A DNA stretch of 64,000 bases, taken from assembly GCF_047275745.1 (NCBI RefSeq), contig NZ_JBKQWU010000001.1, positions 62,001 to 126,000 on the forward strand, written 5' to 3'. Position 1 is the first letter of the stretch. Every line of letters starts with the position of its first letter. A program made the position numbers and the translations under genes. The DNA is from Amaricoccus sp047275745 (GTDB lineage: Bacteria > Pseudomonadota > Alphaproteobacteria > Rhodobacterales > Rhodobacteraceae). Under the pieces are notes generated by a model. It was given only the letters and a program-made list of their open reading frames with translations. It made no database searches and was not told where the DNA came from. Below, one piece after another: positions 25,649-33,550 of the stretch.

Positions 25649-26371
25649 ATGCACCCGGCGACCTGGTCGGCATTCAAGCGGGGGCTGCGCGATGGCGCTC
25701 CGTTTGTCCTGGTCATCGTGCCCTTCGCCCTGCTCTTCGGCGTCGCAGCCCATGAGGCGGGATGGGATCTGGCGCAGATCCTGTCGATGAGCGTCTTCGT
25801 GATCGCCGGCGCCTCGCAGTTCACCGCGCTGCAACTGCTCGGCGACAACGCGCCGCTCGCGATCGTCATCCTGACCTCGCTCGCGGTGAACCTCCGGATG
25901 GCGATGTATTCGGCGAGCCTCGCGCCGCTCATCGGGGCGCAGCCGTTCTGGACGCGCGCGCTCGTCGCCTATTTCCTCGTCGACCAGACCTATGGCGTCA
26001 CGATGGCGAAAATCGACGGCGGGGCGCGCATGACTCCAACGGAACGGGTGGCGCATTTCTTCGGCGCGGCCGCGGCGATATGTCCCTGGTGGTATGTCTT
26101 CTCCGTGGTCGGCGCGGTGGCCGGTACCGCGATCCCGGCCTCGCTCGCACTCGACTTCGCGGTGCCGATCACCTTCATCGCGCTCTTCGCCCCGGCGCTC
26201 CGCAGCCTGCCTCATCTCGCGGCCGCCTTCGTCTCGGTCGTGGCCGCGCTCGTCCTCGCCGGCATCCCCTACAACCTCGGCCTCCTGATCGCGGCCGGGC
26301 TCGCGATGGCGACGGGCGCGGGGGTCGAGGTCCTGCTGGAACGGCGGCGGAGCCGGGAGGCGGGCCGATGA
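25649..26371 (+). CDS. azlC: AzlC family branched-chain amino-acid exporter subunit
   Basis: A 240-residue inner-membrane protein, the large subunit of AzlCD-type exporters of branched-chain or related amino acids. It opens with a short cytoplasmic segment, then FVLVIVPFALLFGVAAHEAG, the family motif VFVIAGASQFTALQL and VNLRMAMYSASLAP. The ATG has AAGGAG nine bases upstream. Its stop overlaps the azlD start by four bases. Divergent from mobA. Confidence 0.9.
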   Translation: MHPATWSAFKRGLRDGAPFVLVIVPFALLFGVAAHEAGWDLAQILSMSVFVIAGASQFTALQLLGDNAPLAIVILTSLAVNLRMAMYSASLAPLIGAQPFWTRALVAYFLVDQTYGVTMAKIDGGARMTPTERVAHFFGAAAAICPWWYVFSVVGAVAGTAIPASLALDFAVPITFIALFAPALRSLPHLAAAFVSVVAALVLAGIPYNLGLLIAAGLAMATGAGVEVLLERRRSREAGR

Positions 26372-26700
26372 GCATGGATGCCCGCGTCTGGACCGTGATC
26401 CTGCTGCTCGGGATCGGGACCTATCTCATCCGGCTGTCGTTTCTCGGGCTGATCGGCGACCGCCCGCTGCCCGGCTGGGCGACCCGGCTCCTGCGCTATG
26501 TGCCGGTCGCGGTGATGCCGGGCCTCGTGGCACCGCTCGTCGTCTGGCCGACGGCGACCGGCGGGGCGCTCGACGGCCCGAGGCTCGCAGCCGCCCTGGC
26601 GGCCCTCGTCGTCGGCGCCTGGAAGCGCGACGCGCTCTGGGCGATCGGCGCGGGCATGGCCACGCTCTACGCCGCGCTATTCGCCCAGAGCCTTTTCTGA
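26368..26700 (+). CDS. azlD: AzlD family transport subunit
   Basis: A 110-residue membrane protein with three or four helices, the small partner of AzlC. The motif GTYLIRLSFLGLIGDRPLP and RYVPVAVMPGLVAPLV are typical. The start overlaps the azlC stop (ATGA), supporting a 1:1 complex. It ends 18 bases from the convergent mscL. Confidence 0.9.
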   Translation: MSMDARVWTVILLLGIGTYLIRLSFLGLIGDRPLPGWATRLLRYVPVAVMPGLVAPLVVWPTATGGALDGPRLAAALAALVVGAWKRDALWAIGAGMATLYAALFAQSLF

Positions 26701-26718
26701 CAGCGTTTCCAGCGCGTT

Positions 26719-27147
26719 TCAGGGTCTGGCGCGGATGGTTTCCACGTCGGTCTTCAGGATGTCACGGATCTCGACCAGCAGCTCTTCCTGGGTCGGGGCC
26801 GTCACCTCCTGCACATCCTTGCCCTCGTCCGGATCATCCCGCTTGGCGATGTTCTGCACCTTGTTGATCCCCTTGATCAGCAGGAAGACAACCCAGGCGA
26901 TGATCAGGAAGTTGATGACCGCCGTCAGGAAGGCGCCGTAGCGGAACGTCGCCTGATGATCGCCCTCGCCGATGGCGATCTGCATGGCGGAAAAGTCCAT
27001 GCCGCCGATCACGAGGCCGATCAGCGGATTTATGAGATCGTTTACGAGACTGGTAACGATGGCAGTGAAGGCGGCGCCGATAATGATACCGACGGCCAGA
27101 TCCATGACATTGCCGCGCGCGATGAATTCGCGGAATTCCTTGATCAT
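26719..27147 (-). CDS. mscL: Large-conductance mechanosensitive channel MscL
   Basis: A 142-residue homopentameric membrane channel that opens under hypo-osmotic tension. The N-terminal amphipathic helix MIKEFREFIARGNVMDLAVG and the first pore helix IIIGAAFTAIVTSLVNDLI, a loop, a second helix (YGAFLTAVINFLIIAWVVFL) and a charged C-terminal bundle ending with EELLVEIRDIL are all standard. It lies downstream of pheT on the same strand, separated by a hairpin. Confidence 0.97.
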   Translation of the reverse strand: MIKEFREFIARGNVMDLAVGIIIGAAFTAIVTSLVNDLINPLIGLVIGGMDFSAMQIAIGEGDHQATFRYGAFLTAVINFLIIAWVVFLLIKGINKVQNIAKRDDPDEGKDVQEVTAPTQEELLVEIRDILKTDVETIRARP

Positions 27148-27163
27148 GACAATCTCCTCAAGT

Positions 27164-27190
27164 TTCCCTCCGTCGGACCGCGGGAGGGAA
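27164..27190 (-). terminator. Hairpin between pheT and mscL
   Basis: A perfect 8-bp stem TTCCCTCC/GGAGGGAA with an 11-base loop lies 40 bases after the pheT stop and before the mscL ribosome site. There is no T tract, so terminator function is tentative. Confidence 0.4.
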
Positions 27191-27230
27191 CCTGGCGGCG
27201 CCGGAACGCCCGAGGAGACCGTCCGAGACC

Positions 27231-29645
27231 TCAGCTTCTCAGGGTTCCGCCGGTCGCCTTCGTCACGCCCGCGATCACTTTGGCCGAGATTGCCGCTATT
27301 TCCGCCTCGGTCAAGGTCGCCCTGGTCGGCTCCAGCCGGACGGAGATCGCGATCGATTTCTTCCCCGGACCCATCTGCGCCTCGGCCTGTGGTCCCGAGA
27401 AGATGTCGAAAACCGACACTTCGGCTACGAGCGCCTTGTCGGCGGCGCGGGCTGCGCGCAGCACCGTCTCCGCTTCCACGCGCTCGTCGAGCACGAAGGC
27501 GAAGTCGCGCTCGACCGCCTGGAGGTCCGAGATCGCGAGCGCGGGCCGGGTGGTGGCACGGCTCCTGGGCATCGGCACCGCGGCGAGATTGACCGCGAAG
27601 GCGACCGCGGGCCCCTTCACATCGAGCGCCCGCGACACGCGGGGATGCAGTTCGCCGAAGACCGCGAGCACGGTCTTCGGCCCGAGCGTCAGCGCGGCGG
27701 AACGGCCGGGGTGGAACCAGCCCGGCGCGATCCGCTGGATCATCGGCGTCGCGGTCAGGCCGAGCGCGGCGAGAGCCGCCTCGGCGTCGGCGCGGGCGTC
27801 ATGCAGGTCCACCGGCCGCCGGCTCCCGAGCGTGTCACGCGGGGCGGTCTGGCCGACGCGGATGCCCGCCGCCATCGCCGACTGCTCCTCCGGTTCGCCG
27901 CCCGAGAAGACCGCGCCGACCTCGAAGAGCGCGAGATCCGCGAAGCCGCGCGCCTGATTGCGCGACGCGGCGCGCAGGAGGCCGGGGATGAGGTCGGGGC
28001 GCAGGTGGCTCATCTCCGAACTGATCGGGTTTTCGAGCCGCACCGCCTCGGTTCCGCCGCCGAAGAGTTCCGCCGCCTCGCGGTCGATGAAGCTGTAGGT
28101 CACGCATTCATTGTAGCCGAGCGCCGCGATGCGCCGGCGGACCCGCCCCTCGCGCACCTGCGCGGGTGTTAGCACCGGCCGCGCCACGCCGCTCGGGCGC
28201 GGCAGCGGCTGGCCCTTGAGCTTCGTCAGCGAAGCGACGCGCGCCACCTCCTCGATGAGATCGGCCTCGCCCTGCACGTCGGGGCGCCAGGGCGGCACGG
28301 CGGCGCTCAGCTTTTCGCCCTCGCCCGTATCAGTGGTCGCGAAGCCGAGCGCGTTCAGGATGCGGACCTGCTCGGCGCGCGGGATCTCCATGCCGACGAG
28401 GCTGATCACCCGCGCGGGGTCGAGCGTGTAGCTGCGCGCCGTATCCGGCACCGCGCCCCAGAGCGAGGTTTCCGAAGCCTCGCCGCCGCAGAGATCGAGG
28501 ATCAGCTTGGTCGCGAATTCGACGCCGGGCCGGGTAAACTCCGGATCGACGCCGCGGTCGAAGCGGTAGCGCGCGTCGCTGTTGATCTTCAGGCGCCGTC
28601 CGGTCCGCGCGGTGCGGACCGGGTCGAAATAGGCGGCCTCGATGAAGACATCCGTCGTCTCGGCGGTGCAGCCGGACCGCTCGCCGCCCATGATGCCGCC
28701 GATGCTCTCGACGCCCTTCTGGTCGGCGATCACCGTCTCCGAACCGTCGAAGGCATAGGTCTTGCCGTCGAGCGCCAGCAGCGTCTCGCCCGGCTTCGCA
28801 AGCCGCACGGTCAGCGCGCCGCCATGGACCTTGCCCGCGTCGAAGACATGCAGCGGGCGGCCGCGGTCATAAGTGACGTAATTGGTGATGTCGACCAGCG
28901 CCGAGATCGGCCGCAACCCGATGGCGCGCAGCCGGTCCTGAAGCCATTTGGGCGAAGGGCCGTTCCTCACCCCCCGGATCAGCCGGCCGACGAAGAGCGG
29001 GCAGGCCTCGTTCACGACATCGGGCGCGAGATAGACGCCGACCGGATTGGGGAAGGCGCCCGGGACAGGCTCGACCGGCGGCGTGGTCACGGTTCCGAGC
29101 CCGCGGGCGGCGAGGTCGCGCGCGATCCCCGCGACGCCGAGCGCGTCGGGCCGGTTCGGCGTCACCGCGATCTCGATCACCGGGTCGAAGCTCAGGACCT
29201 CGGTGACCGGCGTGCCGACCGGCGCCTCCGCCGGCAGTTCGAGGATGCCGGTATGCTCGTCGGAGAGCTTCATCTCGCGCTCCGAAAGCATCATGCCGAA
29301 GCTCTCGACACCGCGGATCTTGCCGACCTTGATCGTGGTGTCGATGCCGGGAATGTAGTCGCCGGGCTTCGAGACCACGACCTTAATCCCCGCCCGCGCA
29401 TTCGGCGCGCCGCAGACGATCTGCGTCTCGCCCTGGGCGGTCGCGACGCGGCAGACGCGCAGCTTGTCGGCGTCGGGATGCGGATTTGCCTCCAGCACCT
29501 CGCCGACGGTGAACGCGGCAAGCTCCGCGCCCGGGTCCGTCACGCCCTCGACTTCGAGCCCGAGGTCGGTCAGCGCGAAGGCGATCTCGTCGAGCGTCGC
29601 GGTCGTGTCGAGATGATCCTTGAGCCAGGAGAGGGTGAATTTCAT
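27231..29645 (-). CDS. pheT: Phenylalanyl-tRNA synthetase beta subunit
   Basis: An 804-residue beta chain of the PheRS heterotetramer. In order it shows a tRNA-binding OB domain (NPHPDADKLRVCRV near 45), the B3/B4 editing domain (LVDITNYV), B5 (NALGF with FATTDT), the catalytic-like core (YNECVTYSFID) and the C-terminal FDX-ACB anticodon domain (DFAFVLDE, then SISVRLEP-type strands). The ATG gives the typical MKFTLSWLKDHLDT. Unusually, a secreted-protein gene lies between it and pheS. Confidence 0.96.
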   Translation of the reverse strand: MKFTLSWLKDHLDTTATLDEIAFALTDLGLEVEGVTDPGAELAAFTVGEVLEANPHPDADKLRVCRVATAQGETQIVCGAPNARAGIKVVVSKPGDYIPGIDTTIKVGKIRGVESFGMMLSEREMKLSDEHTGILELPAEAPVGTPVTEVLSFDPVIEIAVTPNRPDALGVAGIARDLAARGLGTVTTPPVEPVPGAFPNPVGVYLAPDVVNEACPLFVGRLIRGVRNGPSPKWLQDRLRAIGLRPISALVDITNYVTYDRGRPLHVFDAGKVHGGALTVRLAKPGETLLALDGKTYAFDGSETVIADQKGVESIGGIMGGERSGCTAETTDVFIEAAYFDPVRTARTGRRLKINSDARYRFDRGVDPEFTRPGVEFATKLILDLCGGEASETSLWGAVPDTARSYTLDPARVISLVGMEIPRAEQVRILNALGFATTDTGEGEKLSAAVPPWRPDVQGEADLIEEVARVASLTKLKGQPLPRPSGVARPVLTPAQVREGRVRRRIAALGYNECVTYSFIDREAAELFGGGTEAVRLENPISSEMSHLRPDLIPGLLRAASRNQARGFADLALFEVGAVFSGGEPEEQSAMAAGIRVGQTAPRDTLGSRRPVDLHDARADAEAALAALGLTATPMIQRIAPGWFHPGRSAALTLGPKTVLAVFGELHPRVSRALDVKGPAVAFAVNLAAVPMPRSRATTRPALAISDLQAVERDFAFVLDERVEAETVLRAARAADKALVAEVSVFDIFSGPQAEAQMGPGKKSIAISVRLEPTRATLTEAEIAAISAKVIAGVTKATGGTLRS

Positions 29646-29742
29646 GCGACCAGATCCCGTCAGCGTTTGCGCGGCGGGTCTACGCCATCGCAGGCTCAAG
29701 GGGAAGGGCGCGCGGAGCGGCCGCGGTCAGCGCGAAGGCGCG

Positions 29743-30198
29743 TCAGTCCTGATCCACACTTCCGAGCACGTCGCTCACGAGCGAATCCGGCTGGTCCTCG
29801 CACGCCGCGGCGAGATCCCCGGCGAACTCCTGGGCATCGTCGGCTTCATCCGCGGCGTCATCCTCGGGCTCATTGGCCTCCCCCGCCTCGCCGCCCTGAT
29901 CCGCCGCGTCGGCCCCATCGGCCTGATCCGCCTCACCAGCTTCTCCCGCCTCGCCAGCCTCGTTGTCCTCGTCGGCCTCTCCGGCCTCGTTGGCATCGTC
30001 ATCAGCCTGGTCCGCCTCATCGGCCGAGAAACCAAGCTCGCCGAGCATCGCCACCCTCTCATCCTGGCTCGCCGCGAGATAGCTGGCGCAGGACGCCTCC
30101 GAGCCGGTCGACGACACCGGCGCGTCCGAGCTCTGGGCCCAGGCGGAAGCTGCGAATCCTGCGAAGACGAGCGTGGTGAGCGCTGTGGTTCTCAACAT
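29743..30198 (-). CDS. Secreted HdeA-like protein with long acidic insert
   Basis: A 151-residue protein with a clear signal peptide (MLRTTALTTLVFAGFAASAW, cleaved after AWA). The mature chain has just two cysteines: CASYLAAS at 37 and AACEDQPD at 133. This spacing and the surrounding pattern resemble HdeA/HdeB periplasmic acid-stress chaperones, whose two helical ends are joined by a disulfide. Between them (about 60-124) runs a Glu/Ala/Asp/Gly low-complexity segment that normal HdeA lacks. Of two adjacent ATGs I chose the second, five bases from the GGAGG site. That site is folded in a hairpin. The gene sits between pheS and pheT. The HdeA link is my inference. Confidence 0.7.
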   Translation of the reverse strand: MLRTTALTTLVFAGFAASAWAQSSDAPVSSTGSEASCASYLAASQDERVAMLGELGFSADEADQADDDANEAGEADEDNEAGEAGEAGEADQADGADAADQGGEAGEANEPEDDAADEADDAQEFAGDLAAACEDQPDSLVSDVLGSVDQD

Positions 30199-30203
30199 CA
30201 TAT

Positions 30204-30224
30204 CCTCCGTATGCGTTACGGAGG
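30204..30224 (-). promoter_or_regulatory. Hairpin sequestering the ribosome binding site
   Basis: In the minus-strand RNA, CCTCCGTA pairs perfectly with TACGGAGG across a five-base loop. The 3' arm contains the GGAGG Shine-Dalgarno of the HdeA-like gene, ending three bases before the first ATG and six before the chosen one. This could act as an RNA thermometer or other translational switch. Confidence 0.65.
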
Positions 30225-30253
30225 GCAAACCCGGAACCCGGAGGATTCGATCC

Positions 30254-30263
30254 GGGGGGGGGG
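30254..30263 (+). repeat. G10 homopolymer tract
   Basis: Ten consecutive G residues lie just after the pheS stop in the pheS/HdeA-like intergenic space. They could vary in length by slippage or be a sequencing artefact. Confidence 0.85.
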
Positions 30264-30266
30264 CCG

Positions 30267-31349
30267 CTACCGGCTTATCCCGGCCCTGAGCGTCGGCACG
30301 TCGAGCGAGGCGAAACCGTAGTGCCGGAGCCAGCGCAGGTCGCTGTCGAAGAAGGCGCGCAGGTCAGGGATGCCGTATTTCAGCATGGCGATCCGGTCGA
30401 TCCCCATGCCGAAGGCGAATCCCTGCCATTCCTCGGGATCGACGCCCGCGGCGCGGAGCACCTTCGGATGCACCATGCCGCTCCCGAGGATCTCGAGCCA
30501 GTCGTCGCCCTCGCCGATCCGAAGCTGCCCGCCCGCCCAGGAACAGCGGATATCGACCTCCGCCGAGGGTTCGGTGAAGGGGAAATGCGAGGCACGGAAC
30601 TTGAGCTCGACGTTGTCGACCTCGAAGAAGGCGCGGCAGAACTCCTCCAGAACCCATTTCAGATTCGCCATCGACACGCCCTTGTCGATGCAGAGCCCCT
30701 CGACCTGATGGAACATCGGCGTATGCGTCTGGTCATAGTCGGCGCGGTAGACCCGGCCCGGCGCGATGAGACGGATCGGGACGCCTTGGGCCTCCAGCGC
30801 GCGGATCTGCACCGGCGAGGTATGGGTGCGCAGCACATGCGGCGGGCGGTTGTCGCCCTCGGCGCGGGCCAGATAGAAGGTATCCATGTCGGCGCGCGCC
30901 GGATGGTGATCGGGGATGTTGAGCGCGTCGAAATTGTACCAGTCGCTTTCGACCTGCGGCCCCTCGGCGACGGAGAAGCCGAGATCGGCGAAGATGGCCG
31001 TCACCTCCTCCATCACCTGGCTGACCGGATGGAGCGAGCCGCGAAGTTCGGGGCGGGGCGGCAGGGTCACATCCTGCCACTCGGTCGCGAGCCGCGCTTC
31101 GAGCGCCGCGTCGGCGAGCCGGGCGCGCGCATCGGCGATGGCGGTGTTGAGATCGTCCTTCAGCGCGTTGAGCGCCGGGCCCGCGCTCTGGCGCTCCTCC
31201 GGGCTCATCGCGCCGAGCGAGCGCATCAGCGCCGAGACCTCGCCCTTCTTTCCGAGCGCGGCGAGGCGCGTCTCCTCGAGCGCGGCCTCGGTCGTCGCGG
31301 CGGCGATCGTCGTCAGGTATTTCTCGCGCAGCGCATCGGTCACGGACAT
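30267..31349 (-). CDS. pheS: Phenylalanyl-tRNA synthetase alpha subunit
   Basis: A 360-residue alpha chain with an N-terminal coiled coil (about 1-90) that contacts tRNA and a class II catalytic core: motif 2 in RVYRADYDQTHTPMFHQVEG and motif 3 in GFAFGMGIDRIAMLKYGI. It pairs with PheT to charge tRNA-Phe. The length is typical. The ATG lies about 45 bases downstream of a candidate promoter. The stop is followed by a G10 tract and the HdeA-like gene rather than directly by pheT. Confidence 0.97.
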   Translation of the reverse strand: MSVTDALREKYLTTIAAATTEAALEETRLAALGKKGEVSALMRSLGAMSPEERQSAGPALNALKDDLNTAIADARARLADAALEARLATEWQDVTLPPRPELRGSLHPVSQVMEEVTAIFADLGFSVAEGPQVESDWYNFDALNIPDHHPARADMDTFYLARAEGDNRPPHVLRTHTSPVQIRALEAQGVPIRLIAPGRVYRADYDQTHTPMFHQVEGLCIDKGVSMANLKWVLEEFCRAFFEVDNVELKFRASHFPFTEPSAEVDIRCSWAGGQLRIGEGDDWLEILGSGMVHPKVLRAAGVDPEEWQGFAFGMGIDRIAMLKYGIPDLRAFFDSDLRWLRHYGFASLDVPTLRAGISR

Positions 31350-31392
31350 GGCGCCCTCACCTTCCGGATGGTGACTGGAACATCGCGCCGCT

Positions 31393-31421
31393 CACTAGCC
31401 GAATGGCCCGCGCATTGGCAA
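31393..31421 (-). promoter_or_regulatory. Candidate pheS promoter
   Basis: On the minus strand, TTGCCA (31421-31416) is followed after 17 bases by CTAGTG (31398-31393), about 45 bases before the pheS ATG. The -35 is good, the -10 weak. Confidence 0.35.
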
Positions 31422-31535
31422 GTCGGGTCCGAGCCTGCGGAGCCGGCGGTGGCGGCCACTCCCCCGAATCCCCCGCCGGAGGCCGCGGCATCTATGCAAC
31501 ACTTGACCGCGGAGTTAACCATTCGTCCTCGGTTT

Positions 31536-31572
31536 CCTTGTAGCAAGGCCCTGCTTCGCTTATCCGATAAGC
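31536..31572. promoter_or_regulatory. Two inverted repeats upstream of the GMC oxidoreductase gene
   Basis: CCTTG-TAG-CAAGG (31536-31548) and GCTTATC-C-GATAAGC (31558-31572) lie in a stretch much poorer in GC than its surroundings. The second is a perfect 15-bp palindrome and a candidate operator. The rest of the 330-base gap holds no recognisable gene. Confidence 0.45.
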
Positions 31573-31676
31573 ATCGCGTCTCGGTGTACCTGTGGTGTGG
31601 GGTGGTTTCACGGTGCGTGTGTTGACTGGTGTTTTGTGTAGACGAGTTCTCTCGCCTATGGCCGCCGAGACGCGTT

Positions 31677-33212
31677 GTGTTGATTGATGCCAGTTCGGGC
31701 GAGCGGGCAGCCTTTGATCGCGCCTTCGACGTGTGCGTCGCCGGCGCGGGTCCCGCCGGGATTACTCTTGCGCGGCGGCTCGCCGCGCAAGGTTTCAGTG
31801 TCGCGCTGATGGAGGCGGGCGGGTTCGATTACGACCCCGTCTCGCAGGATGTCTACGCCGGGGAATGCGGCGGGCACGACTATTTCCCGCTGGACGAATG
31901 CCGGCTGCGCTATTTCGGCGGAACCTCGGGGCATTGGGAAGGCAAGTGCCGGCCGCTCGAGGCCCGCGATTTCCAGCGCCACGGCTACGACCCGATGAGC
32001 GGCTGGGCCATCGCCAGGGCCGATCTCGACCCGTATCTGGAACCCGCGGCGCGAATCGTCGAACTCGACGATCCGGTCATCCCGCCCGAACTGCCGATGG
32101 CCCAGCGCGAGGAGCGCTTCCGGCATATCCAGTGGCGCTACAGCCCGCCGACGCGCTTCGGCGAAAAGTACCGCGACGAGATCGTCGCCTCGGACCGGAT
32201 CACGCTCTGCCTCAACGCGAATCTCGTGGACCTCAGGCTCGCCGAGGATTATTCGCGCGTGGTGGAGGCCTGGTTCCGCGGCTATGACGCGGGCGACCCG
32301 GGTTTCGGTATCCGCGCACGCGCCTATGCGATCTGCCTCGGCGGGATCGAGAACGCGCGCATGCTGCTCAATTTCCGGAAGCAGCGCCCCGACGGGATCG
32401 GCAACGCCCATGGTCTGGTCGGCCGCTATTTCGCCGAACATCCGACGGTTCTCGCGGCCGACATGCTGCTGACGGAGCCCTGGTCCTTCGAGCAGCGGGT
32501 CTTCGCGCCGACGGATGACCTGCTGGAAGCGACCGGGGTCGCGAATTTCACGGTCATGCTGGAGCCGCAGCGGCGGGACACGCCGCTCTCGCTGCCCAAG
32601 GCCCTGAAGACGACCGTCGAATGCTTCACGCCCGAGACGGCGCGGCTCGTCCAACGTCTGCGCGGTTTCCGTCCGAAATGCGGCTGGGGCGGGCTCGAGG
32701 AATTCGCGCTGGTGCGCCACCCGAAGGAAAACCCGTGGGCGCGGGTGGCCGTCTCGGTGGAGCAGCGGCTGAACCCGGAGAGCCGGGTCCGGCTCGCCGA
32801 TGCGACGGACCAGTTCGGTCTGCGACGGTCCCGGATCTGCTGGAACCTCGTGGACAGCGACTTCGACACCTTCCGCGCCGCGATCACGGCCTTCGGCGCC
32901 CATGTCGCGGAACAGAACATCGGCAGGCTCCGGCTCAGGCGCTGGATTCAGGAGGAAAACCCGTCGCTGCCCAACATCCAGGGCGGCGAGGGCCAGGTCG
33001 CCGGCCGGCATCACATGGGCACGACGCGGATGTGCGCGAGCCCGCGCACCGGCGTCGTCAACGCGGACTGCCGCCTGCACGAAGTGGACAATCTCTATGT
33101 CGGCGGCTCGAGCGTCTTCTCGACCGGCGGTTTCACCAAACCGACGCTGACGATCGTTCAGCTCGCGCTGAGACTCGGCGACCACGTCGGCGAAGTGCTG
33201 CGCGCCAGCTGA
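31677..33212 (+). CDS. GMC-family FAD oxidoreductase
   Basis: A 511-residue FAD enzyme of the glucose-methanol-choline superfamily that oxidises alcohols, probably a sugar or polyol. The dinucleotide loop VAGAGPAGITLARRLA is at about residues 21-36, and the C-terminal active-site region AGRHHMGTTRM is near 443. A closing VGGSSVFSTGGFTKPTLTIV segment is typical of GMC_oxred_C. Weak start signals leave GTG 31629, GTG 31677 and TTG 31680. I chose 31677 because it yields MLIDASSGERA, like relatives. No signal peptide. It stands alone, and no adjacent gene hints at the substrate. Confidence 0.82.
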   Translation: MLIDASSGERAAFDRAFDVCVAGAGPAGITLARRLAAQGFSVALMEAGGFDYDPVSQDVYAGECGGHDYFPLDECRLRYFGGTSGHWEGKCRPLEARDFQRHGYDPMSGWAIARADLDPYLEPAARIVELDDPVIPPELPMAQREERFRHIQWRYSPPTRFGEKYRDEIVASDRITLCLNANLVDLRLAEDYSRVVEAWFRGYDAGDPGFGIRARAYAICLGGIENARMLLNFRKQRPDGIGNAHGLVGRYFAEHPTVLAADMLLTEPWSFEQRVFAPTDDLLEATGVANFTVMLEPQRRDTPLSLPKALKTTVECFTPETARLVQRLRGFRPKCGWGGLEEFALVRHPKENPWARVAVSVEQRLNPESRVRLADATDQFGLRRSRICWNLVDSDFDTFRAAITAFGAHVAEQNIGRLRLRRWIQEENPSLPNIQGGEGQVAGRHHMGTTRMCASPRTGVVNADCRLHEVDNLYVGGSSVFSTGGFTKPTLTIVQLALRLGDHVGEVLRAS

Positions 33213-33493
33213 TCCCGGCACGCGGGCGTCCCGCGCGTCCCGCGCGCGGGCGAGGTGGCGCGCGGCGGGCCTTCCGCGAGGAGGGGGCGCCGCCTCGAAT
33301 GCGTACCGAGCCCCCCACGCCGGATAGGCACGGGTGAGCTGCCTGACGCCGGGGTTTCGATTTCGACATGGCATAGGCGCGGCGCGCGACTTCGCCGAAC
33401 CGGCGATCCATGGATCAATGGCACTCCGTCGCGACGGAAATCGCGCCAGCACGCATCGGGCCAACCCCTCCGACCCACGCCGAGACGGCGCAG
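33213..33493. other. Gene-free interval after the GMC gene
   Basis: Only random-looking high-GC frames are seen. It begins with a CG-repeat-rich stretch and contains a perfect 12-bp palindrome GATCCATGGATC (33405-33416). Confidence 0.4.
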
Positions 33494-33539
33494 GGAGAGA
33501 CGCGCCCCGCAGAAGGCGTTCCGCGGGGCACGTCTCTCC
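33494..33539 (-). terminator. Large hairpin after the aldo-keto reductase gene
   Basis: GGAGAGACG (33494-33502) pairs with CGTCTCTCC (33531-33539). After one mismatch, GCCCCGC pairs with GCGGGGC, closing a 12-base loop. It starts 11 bases after the reductase stop and probably ends the minus-strand transcript. Confidence 0.65.
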
Positions 33540-33550
33540 GAGATGACCGC

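Noticed and set aside
29743..30198. Reading the acidic gene as a calcium-binding or acidic-repeat toxin
   Set aside because: No DxDxDG loops. The acidic stretch is irregular Glu/Ala/Gly, and the two cysteine-bearing ends fit HdeA better.
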